Assembly: GCA_958436475.1 (NCBI GenBank)
Contig: CAUBKG010000045.1
Span: 1-17,263 of the forward strand
Length of the DNA: 17,263 nt
Reading direction: 5' to 3'
Source of the DNA: an uncultured Clostridia bacterium
Lineage (GTDB): Bacteria > Bacillota > Clostridia > Oscillospirales > Acutalibacteraceae
Position numbers and translations under genes: made by a program. Positions 1 to 6,815 of this stretch are shown here, in pieces. Each line of letters starts with the position of its first letter. Position 1 is the stretch's first letter. The notes below the pieces were generated by a model. The model had not been told where the DNA came from, did no database searches, and was given only the letters and a program-made list of their open reading frames with translations.

Positions 1-82
1 ATTATACCTGCCTTATGCCCCCACGCCGCGGAGCGGCGGGTTGGGCAATTATACCATTCGTGCTTTGCACTCATGGTATAAT
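1..82. repeat. Edge copy of structured repeat family A
   Basis: This is a diverged copy of the repeat that forms the array at 2147-2446. It is bounded by inverted 8-mers ATTATACC (1-8) and GGTATAAT (75-82). Inside it are a GC hairpin (GCCGC, loop, GCGGC) framed by TGCCC and GGGCA, and a second hairpin at 48-82. The second hairpin pairs ATTATACCAT with ATGGTATAAT and GTGC with GCAC around a TTT loop. The copy may begin before the window. Its last 12 bases overlap the 3' end of the lipoprotein gene and supply its stop codon. Confidence 0.75.
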
Positions 83-589
83 ATCCACGCCCGGTTCCGT
101 GGGGGCGGCGGACGTTTCTTTTTCCTTCCCGTACTGGTCTACGGGGATCAGGGGCTTAAACTCCTTCTTCCGGGTGAAGAGCATCATTTCCCCCTGCTGC
201 TGGTATCTGCCCGGCACGCTCCCGGCATCCAGCGTCAGGCGCAGCTCGTCGCCCGATATTTCGTAATCATACCGCACCACAAACGAATCAACCGTTTTCT
301 GCGAGCCGTCGCTTTCCGTTTCGGTAGACTTCAGCGCCGCATCGATGGTGATCCTGCCGTCCTTGAGCTCGTATGTGCCGATATACGGATTCGGGTCCAC
401 TTCGCCCGACCAGAGCGCCGTTTCATACCGGCAGGTGCCGTCTGCTTCAAATATGTAACAGCGTGAGCCGCTGTAATCGTATACCCAGGTGCCTTCGAGT
501 TCTTTTACCGCCTTCGGCGTGCAGCCGGCCAGTGCCAGAGCCAGCAGCGCCGCCAGCAAAACAGCTGCCGGCCTTTTTGCCTTCCTCAC
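71..589 (-). CDS. Small secreted lipoprotein, lipocalin-like fold suggested
   Basis: A 172-residue predicted lipoprotein. It has a basic N-terminus (MRKAKR), an Ala/Leu-rich hydrophobic stretch and a lipobox LAGC with the lipidated cysteine at residue 23. The mature part contains EGTWVYD, then alternating short strands with an F-x-x-D-G-T turn (about residues 31-55) and IGTYELKDGRITID. This style is common in lipocalin-like or DUF5640-like lipoproteins, but I cannot assign a family or ligand. The start is GTG at 589, with GGGGGA about 9 bases upstream. It lies 60 bp downstream of the symporter gene on the same strand, yet has its own good promoter (627-655). The stop codon and last four codons come from a family A repeat, so the C-terminus may be shorter or longer in relatives. 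Confidence 0.75.
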   Translation of the reverse strand: MRKAKRPAAVLLAALLALALAGCTPKAVKELEGTWVYDYSGSRCYIFEADGTCRYETALWSGEVDPNPYIGTYELKDGRITIDAALKSTETESDGSQKTVDSFVVRYDYEISGDELRLTLDAGSVPGRYQQQGEMMLFTRKKEFKPLIPVDQYGKEKETSAAPTEPGVDIIP

Positions 590-626
590 GTTGCAAATCC
601 CCCGTTTTTCGATATCCTTCTGTCAT

Positions 627-655
627 ATTATAACGTAACTCATTTTTATTTACAA
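627..655 (-). promoter_or_regulatory. Sigma-A-type promoter for the lipoprotein gene
   Basis: On the minus strand, TTGTAA (650-655) and TATAAT (627-632) are separated by exactly 17 bases, a near-consensus housekeeping promoter. The -35 box overlaps the stop codon of the symporter gene. The predicted transcript start is near 620, giving a leader of about 30 nt before the GTG start. Confidence 0.7.
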
Positions 656-2065
656 CGCAATTCCTTGTTTTTTCCTTGTAATATCCTGCTTTGCACGGGC
701 TTTTTTGGCTGCGAGGCAGTATGCCGCGAGATTCGTGAGGAAGCCGACCACCGATTTGTCGATGGGAAAGGGAGAGGGCATCAGGCGGTTATATATAAGC
801 ACGAAAAGGATGCCGAACAGCCCGCCGAAAAATCCCGCATAAAAGGCGGCTTCGCCCGCCCCCCTGTTCATCAGGGCGGCCGCGAGAGGCACGAGGATCA
901 GCGGGCACCAGAAGGTATAGGCAGACATCAGAACATCCAGCACATTGGGGATCGCCACCGCAAAGGCAACCGCCAGAATGCCGATCATAAAATTCGAGAA
1001 ACGGGCGAGGAACAAGCCCGGGCGTTCGGAAAACTCCTTTTTCCGCAGGGGCGTGAGGATATCGCCCACAATCCCCACGGCCCCGCAGTTGAGATAAGAA
1101 TCCGCGGAAGACATTACAATGGTGATGACCGCGGAAATCATGAATCCGCGCACGCCGATGGGCATGACTGCACGTACCAGCTCCGGCATGGCCTGATTCG
1201 GGTTGATGCCCGGCAGGAGAGCCAGCGCCAGCAGCCCCACAATGCCGGAAAGCCCGATGAAGGGAATGGAAAAAAGGCCGCTCATCAGGGTGGCGCGGGC
1301 GGTCGTTTTGCGGTCTTTCCCGATAAGCAGGCGCTGCACATAGGGCGGTACCAGGGTTTCTCCCAGCATCATCGTGCAGAAGAGGGAGAAAAAGCCCAGA
1401 GGCGTCGTTCCCTTGAAAATATTGAAGTGATCTTCCGGCACCGCCGAAACCAGCCCGCTCCAGCCGCCCGCCGCATGCAGCCCGAAGAGGATGAGCAGCG
1501 GGATACCGGCCGCCAGCACGGAAAACTGGATGATATCTGAAATGACCACCGCCTGCATCCCCCCAAAGGAGGAATAGAGCAGCACGATGGATACCCCCAC
1601 CGCAATGCCCGCCCATTCCGGAATCCCCAAAAACACTTCGAACGCATCGCCGATCGCCCCGACCTGCGCGCCGAGGATGCCCGCACATAAAAAAACGGAA
1701 AGGAAGCCGGTGATGACCCGTGCGGGCGTGCCATAGGCCTCCCCCATGATCCCCCCTGTGGAGATTTCCCCCTCCGGCCGGTCGATTTTCGTGGCGATAT
1801 ACCGGCCCACCAGGATACTGCTGAGCGAAAAGCCCCAGAGAGCAAAGATATTTCCCACGCCGTTTTCGAACACCTTCGCCGCGTTTCCGGTGGAAAAGCC
1901 GCCGCCGATATAAGACGAGGAAAGGGTGGCAAACACCGCGAAGGTGCCGTATTTCGTGGTGGAAACCGAAAAATCCTTCAGGTTTTTGAGCTTTTTCCCG
2001 CTCAGGAGGCCCACCAGAAGAATGGTGATGAGATAGGCCCCCACAATGATATAATCGACCGTCAT
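650..2065 (-). CDS. Sodium:solute symporter family (SSF/SLC5) transporter
   Basis: A 471-residue polytopic membrane protein with about 13 predicted helices, normal for the SSF family of Na+-coupled importers. The family signature GGMQAVVISDIIQF is at residues 168-181 and SSADSYLN at 319-326. In this family the latter region contributes to the Na+ site. The early segment FATLSSSYIGGGFSTGNAA (about 45-63) also fits SSF proteins. The C-terminus is short and basic. The start is ATG at 2065, with only a weak GGGGCG upstream; I see no convincing promoter. The substrate cannot be read from the sequence, since SSF members carry sugars, amino acids, pantothenate, nucleobases or acids, and the lipoprotein downstream gives no clue. 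Family confidence is high and substrate is unknown. Confidence 0.93.
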   Translation of the reverse strand: MTVDYIIVGAYLITILLVGLLSGKKLKNLKDFSVSTTKYGTFAVFATLSSSYIGGGFSTGNAAKVFENGVGNIFALWGFSLSSILVGRYIATKIDRPEGEISTGGIMGEAYGTPARVITGFLSVFLCAGILGAQVGAIGDAFEVFLGIPEWAGIAVGVSIVLLYSSFGGMQAVVISDIIQFSVLAAGIPLLILFGLHAAGGWSGLVSAVPEDHFNIFKGTTPLGFFSLFCTMMLGETLVPPYVQRLLIGKDRKTTARATLMSGLFSIPFIGLSGIVGLLALALLPGINPNQAMPELVRAVMPIGVRGFMISAVITIVMSSADSYLNCGAVGIVGDILTPLRKKEFSERPGLFLARFSNFMIGILAVAFAVAIPNVLDVLMSAYTFWCPLILVPLAAALMNRGAGEAAFYAGFFGGLFGILFVLIYNRLMPSPFPIDKSVVGFLTNLAAYCLAAKKARAKQDITRKKQGIAL

Positions 2066-2146
2066 GCAATCGCCCCGTTCACGCTGTTATATCCGATTGT
2101 ATGCCGTTTTTCCCTGTTTCATGATGCTTGTAAATGCCGGGACCCA

Positions 2147-2446
2147 ATGGTATAATAATCGCAAAGCGATTATGATACCTATTTTATGCCCTCACCGGCT
2201 CGCCGCGTAAACGCGGCAACCGCCGGGATTGGGCAATGATACCATTCTCGCTCCGCGTTCATGGTATCATAACCGCAAAGCGATTATGATACCTATTTTA
2301 TGCCCTCACCGGCTCGCCGCGTAAACGCGGCAACCGCCGGGATTGGGCAATGATACCATTCTCGCTCCGCGTTCATGGCATCATAACCGCAAAGCGATTA
2401 TGATACCTATTTTATGCCCCCACGCCGCTTACGCGGCGGGACAGGC
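2147..2446. repeat. Tandem array of 114-bp structured repeats (family A)
   Basis: There are two full units (2147-2260 and 2261-2374), almost identical, and a third (from 2375) that diverges after about 2418 towards the version at the left edge. Each unit has 8-mers ATGATACC and GGTATCAT in alternation, a 15-bp palindromic spacer (AACCGC AAA GCGATT in units 2 and 3), and a nested GC hairpin. In unit 1 the hairpin pairs TGCCC 2187-2191 with GGGCA 2231-2235, CCGGC 2195-2199 with GCCGG 2222-2226, and GCCGCG 2202-2207 with CGCGGC 2212-2217, around TAAA. The array fills most of the 442-bp gap between the symporter and the next gene. No coding sequence or transposase is associated with it. Confidence 0.9.
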
Positions 2447-2507
2447 AGCGCTTACCCGTCAAAACCGGCATGGGTTTCACTCCCGCTGCCTAAAAGGAAG
2501 TGTTAAT

Positions 2508-3173
2508 TTGGCAATCAAAAAAGACAAACGGTCCATGTACGATATTCCCGCCGTTCTCTGGAGCGTGCGTATTCTCAATATCCTGTGCTTGCTCCTGGCC
2601 CTGTGGCTGTTCCTCGGCAGCCAGTATGGCAACCAGGCGCCCCTTTACTGGTACGCGGCTCCCCTCGTTTACCTTGCCGCCATCGTCACCACCGTGATGC
2701 ACCTGTTCGGCCACTTCACCCACCGCTACCGCGGAAAGGGCGAGGGGGAAAAGCGCCAGGCCATGCGCGTGATGACCTTAGTGCTTTCGGGCATTATCAT
2801 CGTTCTGATGATCATCCCTTATTACGCCCTCGGCATCGTTATGAACCGCGCCACCTCCTATTCGTTTCTGGAGATGGAAAACGGCGAGCGCATCGCTGTT
2901 GTGAGCAACACCGGCCCCACCTTCCAAACCTTCACCGCCTACCGTATGAAAAACTCCCTGTTTGCAGATATCACGCCCCAAAGCATTCCCGATTCGAACA
3001 CCGTCACCTTCGATACGGCGGATAACCAGCCCCGCGAGGCGGATTACTCCGTCCAGATGAAAGGAGACATTGCTTATATCACCGTTTCCTGCGGCAGTGA
3101 ACGGAAGGTGATCTTCCTTTCCACCGTTCCCATTACGGAGCCGGAGGAATCGGAAGCCTCCGGCTCCCGATAA
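2508..3173 (+). CDS. Unrecognised three-helix membrane protein with extracytoplasmic domain
   Basis: I do not recognise a family. The start chosen is TTG at 2508, preceded by AAAGGAAG with a spacing of about 8 bases, giving 221 residues beginning MAIKKDKRSMYD. An ATG at 2535 is a possible alternative. The open frame continues upstream to 2343, but that part lies in the repeat array and is not credible. Three hydrophobic segments are visible (about residues 15-37, 46-66 and 87-110), with a basic loop between the second and third. A soluble tail of about 105 residues has alternating beta-like patterns (MENGERIAVVSNT, VQMKGDIAYITVS) and ends in an acidic, Ser-rich stretch. It lies 91 bp upstream of the DUF368 gene on the same strand, so the two may be cotranscribed. 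Confidence 0.7.
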   Translation: MAIKKDKRSMYDIPAVLWSVRILNILCLLLALWLFLGSQYGNQAPLYWYAAPLVYLAAIVTTVMHLFGHFTHRYRGKGEGEKRQAMRVMTLVLSGIIIVLMIIPYYALGIVMNRATSYSFLEMENGERIAVVSNTGPTFQTFTAYRMKNSLFADITPQSIPDSNTVTFDTADNQPREADYSVQMKGDIAYITVSCGSERKVIFLSTVPITEPEESEASGSR

Positions 3174-3179
3174 ATTTTT
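3138..3179 (+). terminator. Possible weak terminator at the gene end
   Basis: A 10-bp perfect stem, GAGCCGGAGG (3138-3147) with CCTCCGGCTC (3157-3166) and a 9-base loop, spans the last codons of the membrane protein gene. A run of five T follows at 3175-3179. The 8-base gap between stem and T run is long for an intrinsic terminator, so it may only reduce readthrough into the DUF368 gene. Confidence 0.3.
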
Positions 3180-3264
3180 GCACTGGAAAATTCTTCGCGG
3201 GCATAGGGGCGTCCCTTTCCGTATATGAAAAAATAAAAGAAGACGATAGAGGAAACCGAAACAT

Positions 3265-4158
3265 ATGGGCAATCAAAAAACAAAACGGTTTTTATTCCGG
3301 CTGCTGTGCGGATTTTTTCTCGGGGTAAGCGTTATCGCGCCCGGCGTCAGCGGAAGCGTTATGGCCGTTATGATGGGCATTTACCGCGACCTCATCAACA
3401 TCATTTCGAACCCCTTTAAAAATTTTAAGCGCAACCTTTTCTATCTGCTTCCCATGGGGATCGGCGCGGTGGTCAGCCTTGCGGTGTTTGTGAAGCTGTT
3501 TGCGTTCCTGTTCGAGCATTATCCCACCCCCGCCAGGCTTTTATTTATGGGCCTGATCGCCGGTGGACTCGCGGAAGTTTTCCGGCAGGCGCGCAGCGTC
3601 CGGTTCAAGCGCCACTATATCATAGGCATTCTCGCCGCCTTTGCCATTGCACTGACCGTCGGGATGCTCGCGCGCGGCGGAAGCGCTCTCGAAACCGATC
3701 AGCTCAGCCTGTGGTTTCTGTGCGCCGCAGGCGCGGTTGCCGGCGTATCCAGTATGGTGCCGGGGATGTCGGTTTCCATGATACTCATGCTGTTCGGCGT
3801 GTATGATTATCTCCTGCAGGCTGCGTCGGCTTTTACGTATGACCTCATGCACACCATATCGGTCATTCTTCCGGTCGGGCTGTGCTTCCTCATCGGCATG
3901 GTGCTTTTCTCCAACCTCACTAAGATTATTTTCGACCGCTTTCCCGGCCTCGCGTATTATATGGTCTTTGGTTTCATGTGCGGCACGCTGTTTGCCATTT
4001 TTCCGGCCTCTCTCCCGGATACCGCCGGCGGATGGGCCGTGTGTATCCTGATGTTTCTGGCAGGGCTTCTCATTTCCGGCATGTTTCAGTTCCTTGGAAA
4101 AAAATTCAATGCGGAAGGCCCGCAGCAGACAAAGGCAGAAAACGCCGTTCAGGAATAG
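3265..4158 (+). CDS. DUF368 family membrane protein (polyprenyl-phosphate translocase family)
   Basis: A 297-residue polytopic membrane protein of usual family length. Two related motifs mark the inverted halves: APGVSGSVMAVMMGIY at residues 25-40 and VPGMSVSMILMLFGVY at 165-180. This repeated PG-x-S pattern is the DUF368 hallmark. DUF368 proteins (PopT) have been reported to return undecaprenyl phosphate across the membrane for reuse in wall polymer synthesis; that role is inferred here from the family. The usual second SG is SV in this copy. The start is ATG at 3265 with AGAGGAAA upstream. The gene ends before a strong bidirectional terminator. The polysaccharide operon to the right would use such a carrier lipid. 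Confidence 0.9.
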   Translation: MGNQKTKRFLFRLLCGFFLGVSVIAPGVSGSVMAVMMGIYRDLINIISNPFKNFKRNLFYLLPMGIGAVVSLAVFVKLFAFLFEHYPTPARLLFMGLIAGGLAEVFRQARSVRFKRHYIIGILAAFAIALTVGMLARGGSALETDQLSLWFLCAAGAVAGVSSMVPGMSVSMILMLFGVYDYLLQAASAFTYDLMHTISVILPVGLCFLIGMVLFSNLTKIIFDRFPGLAYYMVFGFMCGTLFAIFPASLPDTAGGWAVCILMFLAGLLISGMFQFLGKKFNAEGPQQTKAENAVQE

Positions 4159-4187
4159 GGAAAACGCTGTTTGCTCTTCCGTGAATC

Positions 4188-4226
4188 AAAAAAGTTCCTG
4201 TGGATTTTATCCACAGGAACTTTTTG
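4188..4226. terminator. Bidirectional intrinsic terminator
   Basis: A perfect inverted repeat with 17-base arms (4189-4205 and 4209-4225) around a three-base TTT loop. It has an A run on the left and a T run on the right, so it reads as a hairpin plus U tract in both directions. It ends the DUF368 transcript (plus) and the ackA transcript (minus), whose stop codons are 30 and 20 bp away. Confidence 0.95.
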
Positions 4227-4244
4227 TTAATGAATGGACCGCTT

Positions 4245-5453
4245 TTATTTTTGCAGGCTTTCCACGATGGCTTTCGTGTCTCTCGCGATGACCTTTTCTT
4301 CATCCGTCATCACAACCATCAGGGTAACGGAGGAATCCTCCGTGGAAATAACGCCCTCTCTGCCGTGCACGAACTGGTCGTTCGCCTCGCCGTTGAGCTT
4401 CACGCCCATATAGGCGAGAGAGCTTGCCACATGCTCGCGAATCTCCTTGCTGTTTTCACCGATGCCGCCCGTGAAGGCGATCACATCCACCCCTCCGAGA
4501 GCGGCGATGTAGCTGCCGATGAACTTGGTGATCTGGTAATACATCATATCCCGGGCAAGCTTTGCACGCTCGCTGCCCTCTTCGATGGCGTTATCGATAT
4601 CCCGGTCATCGCTGGAGATGCCGGAGATGCCAAGCAGGCCGGACTTTTTGTTGAAAAGCTCGGTGAGCTCCTTCCAGCTCTTGTTCTCCTTCTCGATGAT
4701 GTATGTGACAACAGACGGATCGAGCGTGCCCGTGCGGGTTCCCATCATAAAACCGTCCAGTGGGGTAAAGCCCATGCTGGTATCCACGACCCTGCCGCCG
4801 TCGATCGCGGTGATGGAGGAGCCGTTTCCGAGGTGGCAGGTGATCATTTTGAGATCTTTTAAATCCTTGCCGAGCATATTGGCCGCCTTGGCCGAAACGA
4901 ACCGGTGGGACGTGCCGTGGAAGCCATAACGGCGGATCTTATATTTTTCATAATACTCATATGGCAGCGCGTACATATACGCCTTCGGAGGCATGGTCTG
5001 ATGGAAGGCGGTATCGAACACGACGACCTGCGGAACGTCCGGCAGGAGGTCAGAACAGGCGCGCAGGCCCTGCACATGGGCGGGGTTATGCAGCGGCGCC
5101 AGGTCCGACAGCCCCTCGATCTGATCGATGATCTCAGGCGTGACGAGCACCGATTCACTGAAAATGGAGCCTCCCTGCACGATGCGGTGGCCAACAGCGT
5201 CGATTTCCTTCATGCTGTCGAGTACCTTGGCCGGGCCGCTCACTAGCGCCAGCTCCACACAGCGGAATGCATCCGTATGGGTGGCCATGGGAACCTGCGC
5301 CTTGTACTCGCGGCCGTCCGCCGCCTTGTGGCTGATTTTGCCGTCGATCCCGATGCGCTCGCAGTTTCCCTTCGCCATGACCTTTTCGCCGTCCATATCA
5401 ATGAGCTGATATTTGAGCGAAGAGCTGCCGGCATTGATAACTAAAATTTTCAC
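4245..5453 (-). CDS. ackA: Acetate kinase
   Basis: A 402-residue acetate kinase, normal length, which interconverts acetate plus ATP and acetyl phosphate plus ADP in the cytoplasm. Typical motifs appear in order: ILVINAGSSSLKYQ at the N-terminus, GHRIVQGG, DTAFHQTM, YGFHGTSHRFV, CHLGNGSSI, TSMGFTPLDG, MGTRTGTLDP, AFTGGIGENS and DEEKVIARDT near the C-terminus. Small deviations from the commonest forms (VQGG for VHGG, RTGTLDP for RSGDIDP) do not touch the residues I know to be catalytic. The start is GTG at 5453, behind GGGGAG. No pta gene, its usual partner, is present in the window; instead the divergent neighbour is tmcAL. A symmetric promoter and a terminator-like leader hairpin lie upstream. 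Confidence 0.97.
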   Translation of the reverse strand: MKILVINAGSSSLKYQLIDMDGEKVMAKGNCERIGIDGKISHKAADGREYKAQVPMATHTDAFRCVELALVSGPAKVLDSMKEIDAVGHRIVQGGSIFSESVLVTPEIIDQIEGLSDLAPLHNPAHVQGLRACSDLLPDVPQVVVFDTAFHQTMPPKAYMYALPYEYYEKYKIRRYGFHGTSHRFVSAKAANMLGKDLKDLKMITCHLGNGSSITAIDGGRVVDTSMGFTPLDGFMMGTRTGTLDPSVVTYIIEKENKSWKELTELFNKKSGLLGISGISSDDRDIDNAIEEGSERAKLARDMMYYQITKFIGSYIAALGGVDVIAFTGGIGENSKEIREHVASSLAYMGVKLNGEANDQFVHGREGVISTEDSSVTLMVVMTDEEKVIARDTKAIVESLQK

Positions 5454-5469
5454 GTGTTACTCTCCCCTT

Positions 5470-5495
5470 AAAAAAGCTGCGCCGGAAAGCGCAGC
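5470..5495 (-). terminator. Terminator-like hairpin in the ackA leader
   Basis: On the minus strand, GCTGCGC (5489-5495) pairs perfectly with GCGCAGC (5476-5482) around a six-base loop, TTTCCG. Six T follow (5470-5475) and then GGGGAG, the ackA ribosome binding site. It lies between the predicted ackA promoter and the start codon, so it would act inside the ackA leader and not at the end of another gene. It may be an attenuator or a processing/stability hairpin. Confidence 0.6.
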
Positions 5496-5505
5496 GGATA
5501 TTGGA

Positions 5506-5534
5506 TAGACAAGAAGCAATAATACTATTATAAT
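5506..5534 (+). promoter_or_regulatory. Predicted tmcAL promoter, overlapping the ackA promoter
   Basis: TAGACA (5506-5511), 17 bases, then TATAAT (5529-5534) on the plus strand. The -10 sits inside the perfect palindrome TACTATTATAATAGTA (5523-5538), which also provides the -10 of the divergent ackA promoter. The predicted leader is about 55 nt. Confidence 0.55.
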
Positions 5535-5558
5535 AGTACATAAAGCCAGATATTTCAA
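5527..5558 (-). promoter_or_regulatory. Predicted ackA promoter
   Basis: On the minus strand, TTGAAA (5553-5558) is followed after 17 bases by TATTAT (5530-5535), or after 20 bases by TATAAT (5527-5532). The -10 region is within the 16-bp palindrome at 5523-5538 shared with the tmcAL promoter, so polymerase binding in the two directions should be mutually exclusive. Confidence 0.55.
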
Positions 5559-5597
5559 GGGATATCCCATTCAAAATTCCAAAGGAGGGGCGTTCTG

Positions 5598-6794
5598 TTG
5601 ATCGTTGCGGGAATTGCGGCGGAATATAACCCGTTCCACAACGGGCACCGCTACCATATCGAAGAAACCAGACGCCTGGGCGCCACCCATGTGGCGGTCG
5701 TGATGAGCGGGCATTTTATGCAGCGCGGCGAGCCTTCGCTCCTTTTGAAGTGGAACCGTGCCCGCGCGGCCCTCCTCGGCGGTGCAGACCTCGTTTTGGA
5801 GCTGCCTGCGGCCTACTCGCTTTCCAGCGCGGAGGGCTTTGCGCGGGGCGCCGCGGGCGTGCTTTCCGCCCTCGGCTGCGTGGATATGATGAGCTTCGGC
5901 GCGGAAACCGATGATATCAGCCTGCTCCGCGCCGCAGCAGACGCCGTGGCTTCTCCTGAAATCCACAGCCGCACTGGAACGCTTTTGCAGCAGGGCGGGC
6001 TATCTTACCCCGCCGCACGGGAGCAGGCGGTGCTGGACGTGTTCGGGGAAACACTGGCTTCTGTTCTTCGGTCTCCCAATAACATCCTTGCGGTGGAATA
6101 TTTAAAGGCGCTGCGCCTTCTGCACTCCCCCATCCGCCCCTTTGCCGTGGCCCGGAAGGGCAGCGCGCACGATGCGCCCGGCGGCGCTTTCTCAGAAGCC
6201 TCGGCCTCCTATATCCGCGGTCTTCTACGGTGCGGGGAGGATATTTCCCCCTTTGTGCCGGAAAGCACGCTCCGCGTGCTTCGCTCCTGCCGGGAAGAGG
6301 GGACCCTGTTTACTGACCCGGCCCGGTACGAACTGGCGGTACTCTCCCGTCTGCGCGGGATGACGGCGGCAGACTTTGCCCTTCTGCCCGATATCGCGGA
6401 GGGGCTCGAAAACCGGATGGAAGCTGCCGTGCTGATTTCCACGGGGCTCGAGGAATTATACGACACCATCAAAACCAAGCGGTACACCCATTCCCGCATC
6501 CGCCGCCTCGTGGCCTGCGCCTTTTTGGGGGTTGCCCGGGATATGGCGCGGGGCACGCCTCCTTATATCCGGGTGCTTGGCTTCAACGGGCGCGGGCAGG
6601 AAATTTTAAAAAAGGCAAAGGATTCCGCGCGCCTGCCCCTCGTGCTGAAATATTCCGACCTCCACAAACGGAGCGCGCGCGCGCGGGAAACCTTTGCGCT
6701 CGAATGCCGCGCCACCGACCAATACGCCCTTCTGCTTCCCCGCACGGCGCCCTGCGGTCTCGAAATGACGAGCGAAATCGTGCGGGTGGAATAG
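5598..6794 (+). CDS. tmcAL: tRNA(Met) cytidine acetate ligase (TmcAL, YlbM)
   Basis: A 398-residue protein of the TmcAL family, normal length. The family enzyme activates acetate with ATP to form acetyl-AMP and transfers the acetyl group to cytidine 34 of elongator tRNA-Met, making N4-acetylcytidine. The N-terminus shows the nucleotidyltransferase signature GIAAEYNPFHNGHRYH, with the H-x-G-H element at residues 14-17. MSGHFMQRGEPSLLLKW and GGADLVLELPAAYSLSSAE follow, all strongly conserved in the family. The C-terminal half (about 240-398) is the helical tRNA-binding part. The start is TTG at 5598, with a strong AAAGGAGGGG 7 bases upstream. It is divergent from ackA across 144 bp. The pairing is sensible because both enzymes use acetate. 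Structured repeats begin about 25 bp after the stop. Confidence 0.95.
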   Translation: MIVAGIAAEYNPFHNGHRYHIEETRRLGATHVAVVMSGHFMQRGEPSLLLKWNRARAALLGGADLVLELPAAYSLSSAEGFARGAAGVLSALGCVDMMSFGAETDDISLLRAAADAVASPEIHSRTGTLLQQGGLSYPAAREQAVLDVFGETLASVLRSPNNILAVEYLKALRLLHSPIRPFAVARKGSAHDAPGGAFSEASASYIRGLLRCGEDISPFVPESTLRVLRSCREEGTLFTDPARYELAVLSRLRGMTAADFALLPDIAEGLENRMEAAVLISTGLEELYDTIKTKRYTHSRIRRLVACAFLGVARDMARGTPPYIRVLGFNGRGQEILKKAKDSARLPLVLKYSDLHKRSARARETFALECRATDQYALLLPRTAPCGLEMTSEIVRVE

Positions 6795-6815
6795 CAGCTT
6801 CTGAAAAACAATGAA

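Noticed and set aside
665..1540. Long plus-strand open frame across the symporter gene
   Set aside because: Antisense shadow of a clear SSF transporter. Its translation is rich in charged, low-complexity residues with no family signature.
2147..2446. CRISPR array
   Set aside because: The whole 114-bp unit is repeated including its would-be spacers, which are nearly identical between copies, and no cas genes are present.
2343..2507. Upstream extension of the membrane-protein gene to an ATG at 2343
   Set aside because: This segment is inside the repeat array, while a good ribosome binding site precedes the TTG at 2508.
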